NCBI GenBank assembly: GCA_029245955.1
Contig: JAQWOH010000008.1
Location: 1-64,000, forward strand
Source: Fuerstiella sp.
GTDB lineage: Bacteria > Planctomycetota > Planctomycetia > Planctomycetales > Planctomycetaceae
Direction: 5' to 3'
Length of the DNA stretch: 64,000 nucleotides
Part shown: positions 1-9,301 of the stretch, one piece after another
Layout of the letters: every line of letters starts with the position of its first letter
How positions within the stretch are numbered: position 1 is the first letter of the stretch
Notes under the pieces: model-generated
Told to the model about the DNA's origin: nothing
Database searches by the model: none
What the model saw: only the letters and a program-made list of their open reading frames with translations
Made by a program: the position numbers and the translations under genes

Positions 1-814
1 GGGCAATTTCATTGACGAGCAGGCGACCGGAGTTGGTCAGAAACAGCTCGATGCACAGCACACCAACGACGTCGAAATGCTCCAGCACGGCTCGAGCCAT
101 CTCGACCGCCTCGCTGGCGACGGACTCAGTGACCTGAGGAGTTGCAGATACGGACACGTCCAGAATATGGTTGGCGTGATGATTCAGCAGCGGATCAAAG
201 AAAACGGTTGTGCCGTCCGCATAACGTCCGGCAACGATCGACAGTTCAAAGTCAAAGTCGATGCGTTCTTCCACAATTCCTTCGTTAAGGCCGGCTTCGC
301 TCCACAAAGATTCAACATCATCATCAGACGTAACCGACCACTGTCCTTTGCCATCGTAGCCGTCAGTATTGGCTTTCAGAATCACTGATCCGCCAAAGTC
401 GGCGCGGGCTGCCGCCAGCTCTTCTGCAGAAGCCACCATGCGAAACCCAGCTGTGGGCAGTCCGATGCTGCTGAGAGCCGTTTTTTCCGCAAACCGATTC
501 TGAGCCGTCTGCAGCAACTCCACTCCGGGACACAGAGCTGCATGCTGATCAATGGCTGCTGCCGCAGCTGCCGGAATGTTTTCGAACTCATACGTGACGA
601 CATCACATACTTGAGCAAACTCCAGCAACTTTTCTTCATCGTCAAATGCGCCGGTCCACGCCAGGTCGCTGACCTGACCGGCGGGACTGTCACTGTCTCC
701 TCCAAAAACAGCAACCCGATACCCCATTTGCCGCGCAGACACGGCCAGCATGCGCCCCAGTTGACCAGCTCCCAGGATTCCGATCGTGCCACCCGGGCCA
801 ACGACACAAATCAT
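1..814 (-). CDS. purK: 5-(carboxyamino)imidazole ribonucleotide synthase PurK, partial
   Basis: ATP-grasp enzyme that carboxylates aminoimidazole ribonucleotide with ATP and bicarbonate to N5-CAIR in purine synthesis. Reading the minus strand from an ATG at 812-814 gives an open frame of 271 codons that leaves the window without a stop, so the C-terminal part is missing. The N-terminus carries the nucleotide-fold motif [12 protein letters not shown] near residue 11, then the family pattern [21 protein letters not shown] and [11 protein letters not shown] of the ATP-grasp region. The start codon overlaps the purE stop as ATGA, so the two are translationally coupled and their products act in succession. 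The family is about 370-390 residues. Identification is confident. Confidence 0.93.
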   Translation of the reverse strand, partial: MICVVGPGGTIGILGAGQLGRMLAVSARQMGYRVAVFGGDSDSPAGQVSDLAWTGAFDDEEKLLEFAQVCDVVTYEFENIPAAAAAAIDQHAALCPGVELLQTAQNRFAEKTALSSIGLPTAGFRMVASAEELAAARADFGGSVILKANTDGYDGKGQWSVTSDDDVESLWSEAGLNEGIVEERIDFDFELSIVAGRYADGTTVFFDPLLNHHANHILDVSVSATPQVTESVASEAVEMARAVLEHFDVVGVLCIELFLTNSGRLLVNEIA

Positions 815-1377
815 AGCCACGAATCCTGCAGCACGGTATCCGTCTGGTCAGCGTTGAACTTCTCCAGCTTCTGCCGCAACGCCTCATCACCGGTGGCCAG
901 AATCCGCACGGCCAGCAACGCTGCGTTCTTCGCGCCCGCAGCACCGATTGCCAGAGTTCCGACGGGGACTCCCGCAGGCATCTGTACGATGGAGAGCAAC
1001 GAATCCACTCCGTTCAACACGCGACTCTTTACGGGAACACCCAACACAGGCAATGTGGTCATCGATGCGACCATACCCGGCAGATGTGCCGCGCCTCCTG
1101 CTGCGGCGATAATGACTTTCAAACCACGTGACGACGCCGCAGATGCATACTCCACCATCCACTTTGGCGTCCGATGAGCTGATACGACACGACTTTCGCA
1201 CGACACGCCAAATTCGGTCAACAAGTCAACCGTCGGTTGCATGGTTTCCCAGTCGGATCGACTGCCCATGATCACCCCAACCAGGGACTCAGATTTCGAC
1301 TGGTCTGCTGCGGATTCACCGCCCAAAGATGACATCAGTTTTGCTTCCATTTCGTGAAGAGATCGGACAAGCAACAT
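811..1377 (-). CDS. purE: N5-CAIR mutase PurE
   Basis: Converts N5-carboxyaminoimidazole ribonucleotide to CAIR in purine synthesis, cytoplasmic. The 188-residue product has the class I PurE core: [14 protein letters not shown] from about residue 33 (the SRSD phosphate/substrate loop), SAHRTP near residue 66 with the catalytic histidine, then [14 protein letters not shown] and GVPVKS. The first 32 residues are extra compared with the usual 160-170-residue enzyme, so a downstream ATG could be the true start; the ATG used here is the first one. It overlaps purK by four bases and lies 53 bases downstream of the dehydratase gene on the same strand, possibly one transcript. Confidence 0.95.
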   Translation of the reverse strand: MLLVRSLHEMEAKLMSSLGGESAADQSKSESLVGVIMGSRSDWETMQPTVDLLTEFGVSCESRVVSAHRTPKWMVEYASAASSRGLKVIIAAAGGAAHLPGMVASMTTLPVLGVPVKSRVLNGVDSLLSIVQMPAGVPVGTLAIGAAGAKNAALLAVRILATGDEALRQKLEKFNADQTDTVLQDSWL

Positions 1378-1430
1378 CGTAGAGTCAGATGGCAGAATCT
1401 CAAGCCCGACGGACGCAACTGTTTCGCTGT

Positions 1431-2609
1431 TTACCAGTCACCAACGCCGCCATCCGAGTAGAAGACTCGTTGTGGCACTTCCTGCTGGAATGGATGTTTG
1501 AGCACCTCGTCTTCGTCGATTTCGATGCCCAGTCCCGGACGCGTGTTGGGGGTCACAGACCGAGTCGCCGGATCCACAACAAATCCTTCGCTGACGATAT
1601 CATCCCGCCACGGCACGTCATTGTGTACCGATTCGCAGATAATGTAGCCGGGCTGTGAAAACCCGAATTCAAGTGATGCCGCCGTACTGACGGGTCCCTG
1701 AGGATTATGAGGCGCCAAGGCAATGCGATAAGCATCCGCGATGGCAGCAATCCTGCGTGCCTCCGTAAATCCACCGCAGTGAGTGATATCCATTTGACAA
1801 ACCTCACAGCCACGTGCGGCAAACAGATCGCGAAACGCAGCCAGGTGGGTCATGCGCTCGCCGGTCGCGATGGGGGTGGTGACCGCTGCGTTGATCGCAG
1901 CCAGCCCTTCGATACTTTCCGGCCAGCACGGCTCTTCGAAAAAATACAGTCCGTATGGATCCAGAGCATGAGCAAATTTCAACCCCATTGCGGGTGATGG
2001 TCGAGCATGGCAGTCCACCATAATATCGATGTCGTCACCTACTGCATCACGCATCGCCGCCACGCAGGCATCTGCCGCTTTCACCGGACGGAGTCCCTCC
2101 ACTGGCATAGTCGGCGGCACAGCCATAGATTTAAACGCGGTAAAACCGTCAGCGACCGCCTGTTGTGCCAGTTCGCCAAACATTCGTGCATTGTCAACCG
2201 GCGTCTCATAAAAGCTCTCCAGATTGCCTCCCCCCAGATGGCAATACAGCCGAATTGAATCTCGCACAGGACCACCCCAAAGCTGATGACAGGGTACACC
2301 ATGCAGTTTGCCGACAATGTCCCACAGCGCGATGTCGATTCCGGCAATCGCCGTCGACCGCACAATGCCGCTGCCGTGCCAGAAATGCTGCCGCCACATC
2401 ATCTGCCACAGATGTTCAGCACAAGTCGGATCTTCACCAATCAGTAATTGAGAAATATCCTCGACCGCACCAACAACGCTGCGAGTATGCCACTCCAGAG
2501 TTGCTTCGCCCCAGCCGAACAGTCCGGGCTGGTCGGTCACAACCTTCACAAAAACCCAGTTTCGCATGCGGGCATGACATACCAGCGTTTCAATCGCCGT
2601 GATCTTCAT
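1431..2609 (-). CDS. Enolase-superfamily sugar acid dehydratase, galactonate dehydratase (DgoD)-like
   Basis: Mandelate racemase/muconate lactonizing family member of 392 residues. The N-terminal capping domain begins [12 protein letters not shown]. The barrel supplies the metal ligands in order: Asp in MVDCH, Glu in FFEEP, Glu in ATGER. The C-terminal barrel has the Asp/His dyad of the mandelate racemase subgroup in QMDITHCGG and APHNPQGP. Such enzymes dehydrate sugar acids such as D-galactonate to 2-keto-3-deoxy acids; the exact substrate is not readable from the sequence. It precedes purE and purK on the same strand, but a functional link is doubtful. It is divergent from the PSD1 gene, with a 130-base intergenic region holding both promoters. 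Confidence 0.85.
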   Translation of the reverse strand: MKITAIETLVCHARMRNWVFVKVVTDQPGLFGWGEATLEWHTRSVVGAVEDISQLLIGEDPTCAEHLWQMMWRQHFWHGSGIVRSTAIAGIDIALWDIVGKLHGVPCHQLWGGPVRDSIRLYCHLGGGNLESFYETPVDNARMFGELAQQAVADGFTAFKSMAVPPTMPVEGLRPVKAADACVAAMRDAVGDDIDIMVDCHARPSPAMGLKFAHALDPYGLYFFEEPCWPESIEGLAAINAAVTTPIATGERMTHLAAFRDLFAARGCEVCQMDITHCGGFTEARRIAAIADAYRIALAPHNPQGPVSTAASLEFGFSQPGYIICESVHNDVPWRDDIVSEGFVVDPATRSVTPNTRPGLGIEIDEDEVLKHPFQQEVPQRVFYSDGGVGDW

Positions 2610-2739
2610 CGTGATTCCGTCAATGAGGGCAAAATCAGCAGCAACACGTGACGTGCCCGCAGTTTCTCTTTATCCTGATGAGCATCCTACCGGTTACAAT
2701 ACGCCAACGCGACCTTTCCCACCCACCTCGGAATTTTTG

Positions 2740-5700
2740 ATGAAACAGCGAGCTGCCTGCATCGCCTCACTATACGTCCTCCTGACGGCAACTGCGCAGT
2801 CCTCCTGCGCAGTTGCTGCAGAAGAAGTCGACTATCTGACGCAGATCAAACCGCTGCTGGAGACGAAGTGTTACGCGTGTCACGGAGTGCTTAAGCAGGA
2901 AGGCGGACTTCGACTGGAAACCCTGGCACTCATGGCTAAGGGCGGTGACAGCGGGGCCGCCCTTATCGCCGGTGATGCGGCCACCAGCATGATCATGGAA
3001 CGCGTCACGGCCGACGAAAATTCGCGAATGCCGCCGACTGAAGACGGGGCAGCTCTGAAACCAGAAGAGATCGCCCTGCTCCGCAGCTGGATTGCATCGG
3101 GCGCCATTGCTCCCGATGAAGAAATCCCGCTGGCCCCGACAGAACACTGGGCCTTTCTGCGAATCGAACGTCCGCCCGTCGAACAATCGTCTGGGAATCC
3201 AATTGACATGCTGCTCGCCGCAAAACGAAAGGAACGTGGCCTGAGTCTTCAGCCTCCGGCCGAACGAACGATCCTGATCCGTCGGTTGTACCTTGATCTG
3301 ATCGGTCTCCCGCCATCTCTCGAGCAACTTCATGACCAGCGCCCCTGGGACGCAATTGTCGACGAACTTCTGGCAAGTCCGCATCACGGCGAACGGTGGG
3401 GACGACACTGGATGGATATCTGGCGTTATTCCGACTGGTATGGCCTGGGGGCTCAATTACGCAATAGCCAGAAACACATCTGGCACTGGCGGGACTGGAT
3501 CGTAAATTCTCTGAATGCAGACAAAGGTTACGACCGTATGATCCACGAGATGCTGGCGGGAGACGAAATAGCACCGGAGGACCCGGACGTCGTGGCAGGA
3601 ACCGGCTTTTTGGCTCGTAACTACTATCTGTTCAACCGCACGACATGGCTGGACAGCACGATCGAGCACACCGGCAAAGCGTTTCTCGGCCTGACGCTCA
3701 ACTGCGCCAAGTGCCATGATCACAAGTACGATCCAATCACCCATGTTGACTACTACAGCTTCCGAGCGATCTTTGAACCCCATCAGGTGCGACTTGATCC
3801 TGTGCCGGGCACAACCGACTTCGAAAAAGACGGTCTGCCTCGAGTCTTCGATGATCACCCCGATGCCGAGACCTTCCTGCACCTTCGCGGAAATCCGAAG
3901 GATCCGGACAGCGAGACAAGAATCGTTCCGCGAGTTCCCGCGATCCTTGCCAGCTTCCAGCCGAAAATTGAGCCTGTCGATTTGCCGCTAACCGCCTGGG
4001 CACCCGGTATCCGCAGATATGTGCAGCAGGATTACCTGCAGGCTGCGCGAAATTCGATCATAGCAGCAGAAAAAGACCTTGCTGCAGCTCAGAAAAAGCT
4101 GGCGGAACTACCGGCCGAATCACCACAGAAAAGCAGCAGCAAGCCAGTCGCAGACTTTTTATTCACTGACAACTTCGAAACTCCCAACCCGGATGCCTGG
4201 GAAATCGTGGGCGACGGTTGGAAGTACGAAGGCGGCCTACTGCATCAGTCCGTCGCAACACGCGATAGAGAGTTCGTTCGTTTCAGGAAACCCCTGCCAC
4301 GCAATTTCGACATTACCTGCCGGTACACGACCACGGGCGGAACAACTTATAAGTCGGTCACCTTTCGTTTTGACGAATCAGAAGACCGAAAGTACAACAA
4401 CTTCGTTTACACAAGTGCTCATGCACCTGGTCCGAAAGTTCAGGTTGCCTACACGCGAGACGGGGCGAACACGTATCCACCGCTGGGCCGGGCCGCTCGG
4501 CCCATCAAAGTCGGTGAAACATACGATCTGCGGTTTGCCGTACGAGACCGCCTGGTCAACGTCTGGCTGAATGGAAAATTCACCGTTGCGTACTCGTTCC
4601 CCGACCGTCGGCCCGACGGACGTTTCACCCTGTCCGGCTTCGACGCAACGGTCGCTTACGATTCAATTACAATCAAATCGCTGCCTGCCGCCACGAAACT
4701 GGTCGACGCAAAGAACCCGGCGGCATCATCACCGCAGGATGCAGCGACAGCTGTGAAGACAGCAGAAGCAAAGCGACTCGCGGCTGAAGCAGCGTTGAAA
4801 TCTCTGCAGGCGATTATTGCAGCGGACAGCGCAAAGCACGATCCATCCGGGGCAGATGCAGCAGATCAGCTGGCAAAGGTCGCAGCAGCACGGGAAGCCG
4901 ACGCAATGCAGGCCACGGCAGATTACGAACTGCTGGCCGCCGACGGTGACCAGAAGAAGATTCAGGCTGCACAGAACAAAACGAAACTCGCAAAAGAAAA
5001 GCTCGCTTCGATCGAGAAAGGAACGGTTAGTTACTCCAGTCTTCGAGCCTCCCGAAAGGCCCTGGAAGGTCCGGCTCATAAGGAAGCTGACTACGCCCCA
5101 ACGTATTCGAAAATCAGCACCGGAAGACGACTGTCGCTGGCGCGCTGGATGACGGATCGTGACAATCCGCTGACTGCGCGCGTTGCCGTCAATCACGTCT
5201 GGGCGAGACATTTTGGGCAACCACTCGTGGAATCAGTATTCGACTTTGGGCTGCGAGCAAAAAAGCCACTGCAGGCGGACGTGCTGGATTTTCTGGCGGC
5301 CGAATTCATCGAATCGGGCTGGAGTTTCCGGCATCTGCATCGGCTAATCGTCACGTCGCAGGCGTACCAGCTCAGTTCGTCAACCGCCGGTGCCGATCCT
5401 GCCAGCCTGACCGCAGACTCGACGAACAGTTTCTACTGGCGTATGAACGCTCGCCGTATGGAATCGCAAATCGTACGTGACAGTTTACTATACATGTCCG
5501 GCACACTCGACGAAAAGCTCGGCGGTCCCTCGCTGAACGTAGGAAATGCCAGCAAACGCCGCAGCATCTACTTCAAACACTCGCGGGACGATCAGGACAA
5601 ATTCCTGTCCATGTTCGACGACGCGGATCTGCTGCAGTGTTATCGTCGCAGCGAGAGCATCGTGCCTCAACAGGCGCTCGCATTGGCGAACAGCGAACTG

Positions 5701-5970
5701 TCCATGTCGATGGCTGCCCTGATCGCGGACCGAATCTTCAAATCGCTTCCGACTGCCGACCACAGCCAGTTTACAAGTAACGCCTTCGAAACATTGCTGA
5801 GCCGCGCGGCGACAACAGATGAACATGACGAATGCCTTACGTTTTCTACTCAACTGCGGGAATTGCTCGAAGACGACGAATCAGTTTCCAACGACGATCG
5901 GGACTCCAGAATTCGCATGCGACTGGTGCACTCATTACTGAACCACAACGATTTCCTATCCATTCGATAA
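2740..5970 (+). CDS. PSD1/DUF1549-DUF1553 planctomycete cytochrome c protein with a LamG-like insert
   Basis: Large exported protein of the planctomycete PSD1 family, function undetermined. The start is placed at the ATG at 2740 because it begins a clean signal peptide (MKQRAACIASLYVLLTATAQ); the frame is open upstream to 2599. Residue order: heme-type CYACH at 44-48 in the planctomycete cytochrome c domain, DUF1549 with CAKCHDHKYDP near 322, a beta-rich concanavalin/DUF1080-like segment at about 476-648, an Ala/Lys-rich coiled stretch, then DUF1553 ending LLNHNDFLSIR. At 1076 residues it is longer than the paralogue at 44029 (924), which lacks the beta insert. The DUF1501 partner follows 109 bases downstream, the usual pairing in this phylum. 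PSD1 proteins are often near sulfatases and glycan genes, but their reaction is unknown. Confidence 0.88.
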   Translation: MKQRAACIASLYVLLTATAQSSCAVAAEEVDYLTQIKPLLETKCYACHGVLKQEGGLRLETLALMAKGGDSGAALIAGDAATSMIMERVTADENSRMPPTEDGAALKPEEIALLRSWIASGAIAPDEEIPLAPTEHWAFLRIERPPVEQSSGNPIDMLLAAKRKERGLSLQPPAERTILIRRLYLDLIGLPPSLEQLHDQRPWDAIVDELLASPHHGERWGRHWMDIWRYSDWYGLGAQLRNSQKHIWHWRDWIVNSLNADKGYDRMIHEMLAGDEIAPEDPDVVAGTGFLARNYYLFNRTTWLDSTIEHTGKAFLGLTLNCAKCHDHKYDPITHVDYYSFRAIFEPHQVRLDPVPGTTDFEKDGLPRVFDDHPDAETFLHLRGNPKDPDSETRIVPRVPAILASFQPKIEPVDLPLTAWAPGIRRYVQQDYLQAARNSIIAAEKDLAAAQKKLAELPAESPQKSSSKPVADFLFTDNFETPNPDAWEIVGDGWKYEGGLLHQSVATRDREFVRFRKPLPRNFDITCRYTTTGGTTYKSVTFRFDESEDRKYNNFVYTSAHAPGPKVQVAYTRDGANTYPPLGRAARPIKVGETYDLRFAVRDRLVNVWLNGKFTVAYSFPDRRPDGRFTLSGFDATVAYDSITIKSLPAATKLVDAKNPAASSPQDAATAVKTAEAKRLAAEAALKSLQAIIAADSAKHDPSGADAADQLAKVAAAREADAMQATADYELLAADGDQKKIQAAQNKTKLAKEKLASIEKGTVSYSSLRASRKALEGPAHKEADYAPTYSKISTGRRLSLARWMTDRDNPLTARVAVNHVWARHFGQPLVESVFDFGLRAKKPLQADVLDFLAAEFIESGWSFRHLHRLIVTSQAYQLSSSTAGADPASLTADSTNSFYWRMNARRMESQIVRDSLLYMSGTLDEKLGGPSLNVGNASKRRSIYFKHSRDDQDKFLSMFDDADLLQCYRRSESIVPQQALALANSELSMSMAALIADRIFKSLPTADHSQFTSNAFETLLSRAATTDEHDECLTFSTQLRELLEDDESVSNDDRDSRIRMRLVHSLLNHNDFLSIR

Positions 5971-6079
5971 ACCAGCTTACGAATTGCCCGAACGTGTTCT
6001 CGCTCATGTGAGCAGCCACTCGGTAACTAAAACGCATCAACCACAGCCATGAGGCAGCCACTGACGCTGTAGACCAGCC

Positions 6080-7513
6080 ATGCACAGAAGACAACTGCTC
6101 AGTCAATCAGCACTCGGCTTCGGCACACTGGCCCTGCAGTCCATGCTGCAGGCAGACGGCTTTTCCGCCGAAGCGAAAGCCACCAGTGGGACGCTCCCGA
6201 CAGGCATTTCGCACTTCGCCCCGAAGGCAAAAAACGTCATCTGGCTGTTTATGCGCGGCGGCGTCAGTCACATGGAAAGTTTCGATCCCAAGCCGGCGTT
6301 GAATCAGTACGCCGGAATTTCCATTCCCGACACGCCATTCGCGGATGTGCAAAACCCGGAACGCCTGAAGAAGGTGCGCGTGGTTGTTGTCAATGACGCC
6401 AACGGGCAGCAGCGCAATAAGATCTATCCGCTGCAGGTTGGCTACAAGAAATACGGTCAAAGCGGCATTGAAGTTAGTGACTGGTTTCCGCACACCGGAT
6501 CCGTCATCGATGACATTTCGGTGATCCGTTCCATGTGGACGACCGACGACAATCACGGAGCGCAGGTGCAGTTTCATTCCGGACGCCACATGCTGGATCC
6601 ACGGGTCCCCACCATCGGAGCATGGATCACTTGGGGGCTGGGAACTTTGAACGAAAACCTGCCGCAGTTCATTGCCATGGGACCTCGGTTCTTCGACCGT
6701 CGCGACGGGCATTATCTGGGGCCCGCCTTCGATTCCATCGCGTTGAAAGTCGACCCGAAGAACCCGCTGGACTACGCCAAACCGGAGGCTGACATCACCG
6801 CAGCAGAACAACGGCTGAGCTTTGACCTGGTGAACAGACTGAACAGACTCACGGCACAACGATTTCCGAACGACGCGGCACTGGACGCCCGAATCAAGTC
6901 GTATGAGCTGGCGTTTCGCATGCAGACGGCTGTGCCGGACGTCATCAACTTCTCGGCCGAAACCGAAGCCACAAAGAATCTGTACGGTTTCGATCAAAAC
7001 GAAACGCGCCCCTTCGGAGAACAGCTGCTGGCTGCACGACGCTTCGTGGAAAAGGGTGTTCGCTTCATTCAGATTCAGCATGGCAGTGGCGCCGCCGGAG
7101 CGTGGGATCAGCACTCCGGGCTGAAAGCCAAACACGCGCAACTGGCGATGCAGGTGGACCGGCCGGTGGCGGGCCTCATCAGAGATCTCAAACAGCGAGG
7201 ACTGTTCGAGGAAACGCTGGTTGTCTTCGCGACTGAGTTCGGCCGCACGCCCGGATCACAGGGTTCAGACGGCCGAGACCATCATCCGCACGGATTCAGT
7301 GTGTGGATGGCCGGTGGTGGGCTGAAGGGGGGAATCGCTCACGGAGCAACTGACGAGATCGGGTTTCACGCCGTCGAAAATCCGCATTACGTCACCGATG
7401 TTCACGCGACGATTTTGCGGCAGTTGGGCTTGAACTCTCACCGAATGGAAATCCCAGGGCACAAACGCCTCGAGCAGGACTTCGGGCATCCGATCCAGGG
7501 CATCATCGCGTAA
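6080..7513 (+). CDS. DUF1501 secreted protein (sulfatase-fold family)
   Basis: Product of 477 residues. It starts [20 protein letters not shown], a twin-arginine-type export signal, followed by the family signature [29 protein letters not shown]. Further conserved blocks are [50 protein letters not shown] and [19 protein letters not shown]1501 proteins have an alkaline phosphatase/sulfatase-like fold, but no established activity can be assigned here. The gene lies directly downstream of a PSD1 gene, most likely as an operon; the same pair recurs at 44029-48360. It converges on the glutathione peroxidase gene with a hairpin between them. Confidence 0.9.
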   Translation: MHRRQLLSQSALGFGTLALQSMLQADGFSAEAKATSGTLPTGISHFAPKAKNVIWLFMRGGVSHMESFDPKPALNQYAGISIPDTPFADVQNPERLKKVRVVVVNDANGQQRNKIYPLQVGYKKYGQSGIEVSDWFPHTGSVIDDISVIRSMWTTDDNHGAQVQFHSGRHMLDPRVPTIGAWITWGLGTLNENLPQFIAMGPRFFDRRDGHYLGPAFDSIALKVDPKNPLDYAKPEADITAAEQRLSFDLVNRLNRLTAQRFPNDAALDARIKSYELAFRMQTAVPDVINFSAETEATKNLYGFDQNETRPFGEQLLAARRFVEKGVRFIQIQHGSGAAGAWDQHSGLKAKHAQLAMQVDRPVAGLIRDLKQRGLFEETLVVFATEFGRTPGSQGSDGRDHHPHGFSVWMAGGGLKGGIAHGATDEIGFHAVENPHYVTDVHATILRQLGLNSHRMEIPGHKRLEQDFGHPIQGIIA

Positions 7514-7544
7514 AACCCGACGAACGATCTCGCGGCGCATAAAG

Positions 7545-7575
7545 AGTCCCGGCCCCTTCCCAGGAGACCGGGACT
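7545..7575. terminator. Hairpin between convergent genes
   Basis: AGTCCCGG at 7545-7552 pairs with CCGGGACT at 7568-7575 around a 15-base loop, between the stop of the DUF1501 gene and the stop of the glutathione peroxidase gene. There is no clear T-run on either side, so it is only a candidate bidirectional terminator. Confidence 0.45.
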
Positions 7576-7601
7576 GTTGCATCGAATTACGCTGTGCTGC
7601 T

Positions 7602-8168
7602 TTACTTTCCGAGTTCCTCTTCCAGCACCTGCACAACTTCCGGTGCGTCCGGCTTTGTGCGGGTCTTGAAGCGAGCAGCTACCTTTCCGTCTTTGCTGAT
7701 GACGAATTTTTCAAAGTTCCAACCGATATTGCTGTGATCTTTGGCTGATGTTTTCAGGAAATCATACAGCGGTGCCTGTTCATCTCCGTTGACGTCAATC
7801 TTGGCAAACATCGGAAACTTAACGCCGTAGTTCGCGGAGCAGAACTGCTGAATCTGACCCGCGTCCCCGGGTTCCTGACCACCGAATTGATTGCACGGAA
7901 AACCCATCACGACCAACCCTTTACCTGAGTACTTTTCATGCAGCTTCTGCAACTGACTGTACTGAGGCGTGGCGCCACATTCGCTGGCAACGTTGACCAC
8001 AAGAAGCACTTTGTCTTTGTATTTCGACATATCCACGGATTTACCGTCCAAAGACTGCATTTTGAAATCGTGGACCGACGTAACTGGCTTCTTTTCCACT
8101 TCTTCCGCCACAACACAGACTCCCGTTACGCAGACGAATGACATGATCATCACAAGGAACAGTTTCAT
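7602..8168 (-). CDS. Exported glutathione peroxidase (thiol peroxidase, Cys type)
   Basis: Reduces hydrogen or lipid peroxides with thiols. The 188-residue protein has a signal peptide of about 21 residues (MKLFLVMIMSFVCVTGVCVV), so it should act outside the cytoplasm. The active-site blocks are in order: VNVASECGAT with the peroxidatic cysteine (Cys, not selenocysteine), GFPCNQFGGQEPG with the Gln and the resolving-Cys region, and IGWNFEKFVISKDGKV with the Trp/Asn of the tetrad. An AGGAG ribosome site lies upstream of the ATG. Divergent to it is the oxidase subunit-like gene, which may suggest a respiratory or oxidative-stress setting. Physiological reductant is unknown (bacterial Cys-type enzymes often use thioredoxin). 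Confidence 0.93.
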   Translation of the reverse strand: MKLFLVMIMSFVCVTGVCVVAEEVEKKPVTSVHDFKMQSLDGKSVDMSKYKDKVLLVVNVASECGATPQYSQLQKLHEKYSGKGLVVMGFPCNQFGGQEPGDAGQIQQFCSANYGVKFPMFAKIDVNGDEQAPLYDFLKTSAKDHSNIGWNFEKFVISKDGKVAARFKTRTKPDAPEVVQVLEEELGK

Positions 8169-8322
8169 TCTGATTATTCTCCTGAAATAGTTTGTCGGAC
8201 AAATCGCGATGCGAAGACTATAATTCGGCGGGTCCGTTAAGTCTTGGCGATACCCGTCCCATTGTTACCACAAACCGGACTTCGGCAAGTCAGCCGTCGT
8301 CGATTTTCCTGACGCAGGATTC

Positions 8323-8889
8323 ATGTCGTCTCGCTGGGCTGAAAAGCAGACTCTGATTACTCGCCGTTTCTTTCTGGCGACCGTCACCCAGGCCGCCATT
8401 TGCATTGGTCTGGCATCGGCTCTGGCAGTGTACTTCGGAGCCCCCGAACAGTCGGATCGCATTCGGCTGCCAGCAGCCTTTCAATTTGGAACGATGTTCC
8501 TGCTCGCTGGCAGCTGGTTTCTGAATGTCAGCCGCGGACATGTGCAAAACGAGCGGCAGGCAGAATTCCGACGCTCACTTCTGCTGGCGTTACTGTGTGC
8601 CGTGCTATTCGTTGGAGTGCAATCGTTCGGACTGTGGGCATTCATGCGAAGCACAAAGGATTACCAGAATCCTCAGCTGAATACTCATGGCTTCGTATTC
8701 ATGTTCGCGGCACTGCATGCCATGCATTTTCTGGTCGCTCAATCAGTCCTGCTGTGGGTTACTCTGAGCGCCTTTCTTGACCGCTATGACCATGAATACT
8801 ACTGGGGCGTCACGTTTGCCACCTGGTTCTGGCACGCTTTGGGAATCGCCTGGATCGCGATCCTGTGCGTATTTTCAATCGCGTCGTGA
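8323..8889 (+). CDS. Heme-copper oxidase subunit III-like membrane protein
   Basis: 188-residue protein with about five hydrophobic segments. The pattern matches cytochrome c oxidase subunit III: a first helix after a basic N-terminus (RRFFLATVTQAAICIGLASAL), helices near AAFQFGTMFLLAGSWFL and SLLLALLCAVLFVGVQSFG, then GFVFMFAALHAMHFLVAQS and the terminal YYWGVTFATWFWHALGIAWI resembling the conserved His- and Trp-rich end of CoxC. No catalytic subunit I or II is next to it, so it is either an orphan subunit III or an accessory protein of an oxidase encoded elsewhere. It is divergent from the peroxidase and convergent with the cytochrome c maturation gene. Confidence 0.7.
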   Translation: MSSRWAEKQTLITRRFFLATVTQAAICIGLASALAVYFGAPEQSDRIRLPAAFQFGTMFLLAGSWFLNVSRGHVQNERQAEFRRSLLLALLCAVLFVGVQSFGLWAFMRSTKDYQNPQLNTHGFVFMFAALHAMHFLVAQSVLLWVTLSAFLDRYDHEYYWGVTFATWFWHALGIAWIAILCVFSIAS

Positions 8890-9301
8890 CACAACTGCAC
8901 GGAATTCCTTTCAGGTGGAGTAACGTCGAGATTCCTGATGAAAACAACGGCGACGTTAGGACACACCGGCGATGCGGACGCGGAAAACGGCCACAGCGCG
9001 CCGTATGTGTTCGTGACGTGACTCGATGGTTGACTCTTGTGTTTGGTCCCGAAGGGACCTCAGCACCAAACCCCGGGTGTCAACCCGGGGCCACGTGCGT
9101 GCCTGAGCCGTGGAACGGCGACAGCAGCCAGCGTCGGTCGTTCCGAATTGCTGTCGCCGTTTCACGGCTTGATAATTTTGTGTCGTTTCCATTCCGTGGG
9201 CTGACGCCCACGGCTACGTGCTTTGGCCGCTTCGCGGCCTGGGTTTCCGCCCACGGTTACGTACACCATCCGCATCGCGGCCTGGCTTTCAGGCTCCGCA
9301 C
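8890..9301. repeat. Intergenic block of GC-rich inverted repeats
   Basis: A 412-base gap between convergent genes with no convincing ORF. It holds a chain of hairpins: GGTCCC-GAA-GGGACC (9045-9059), CCCCGGGT-GTCA-ACCCGGGG (9071-9090), a 21-base inverted repeat with one mismatch (9106-9126 against 9149-9169), CCGTGGGC-TGAC-GCCCACGG (9194-9213) and GGCCGC-TTC-GCGGCC (about 9225-9239). Short GTGGGC/GCCCAC palindromes of this kind are dispersed in planctomycete genomes. The block could act as a two-way terminator or be a nest of small palindromic repeats. Confidence 0.75.

Noticed and set aside
542..1177. Plus-strand ORF of 211 codons over purK/purE
   Set aside because: It is antisense to two clearly recognisable purine genes with all motifs intact; the plus-strand translation has no family resemblance.
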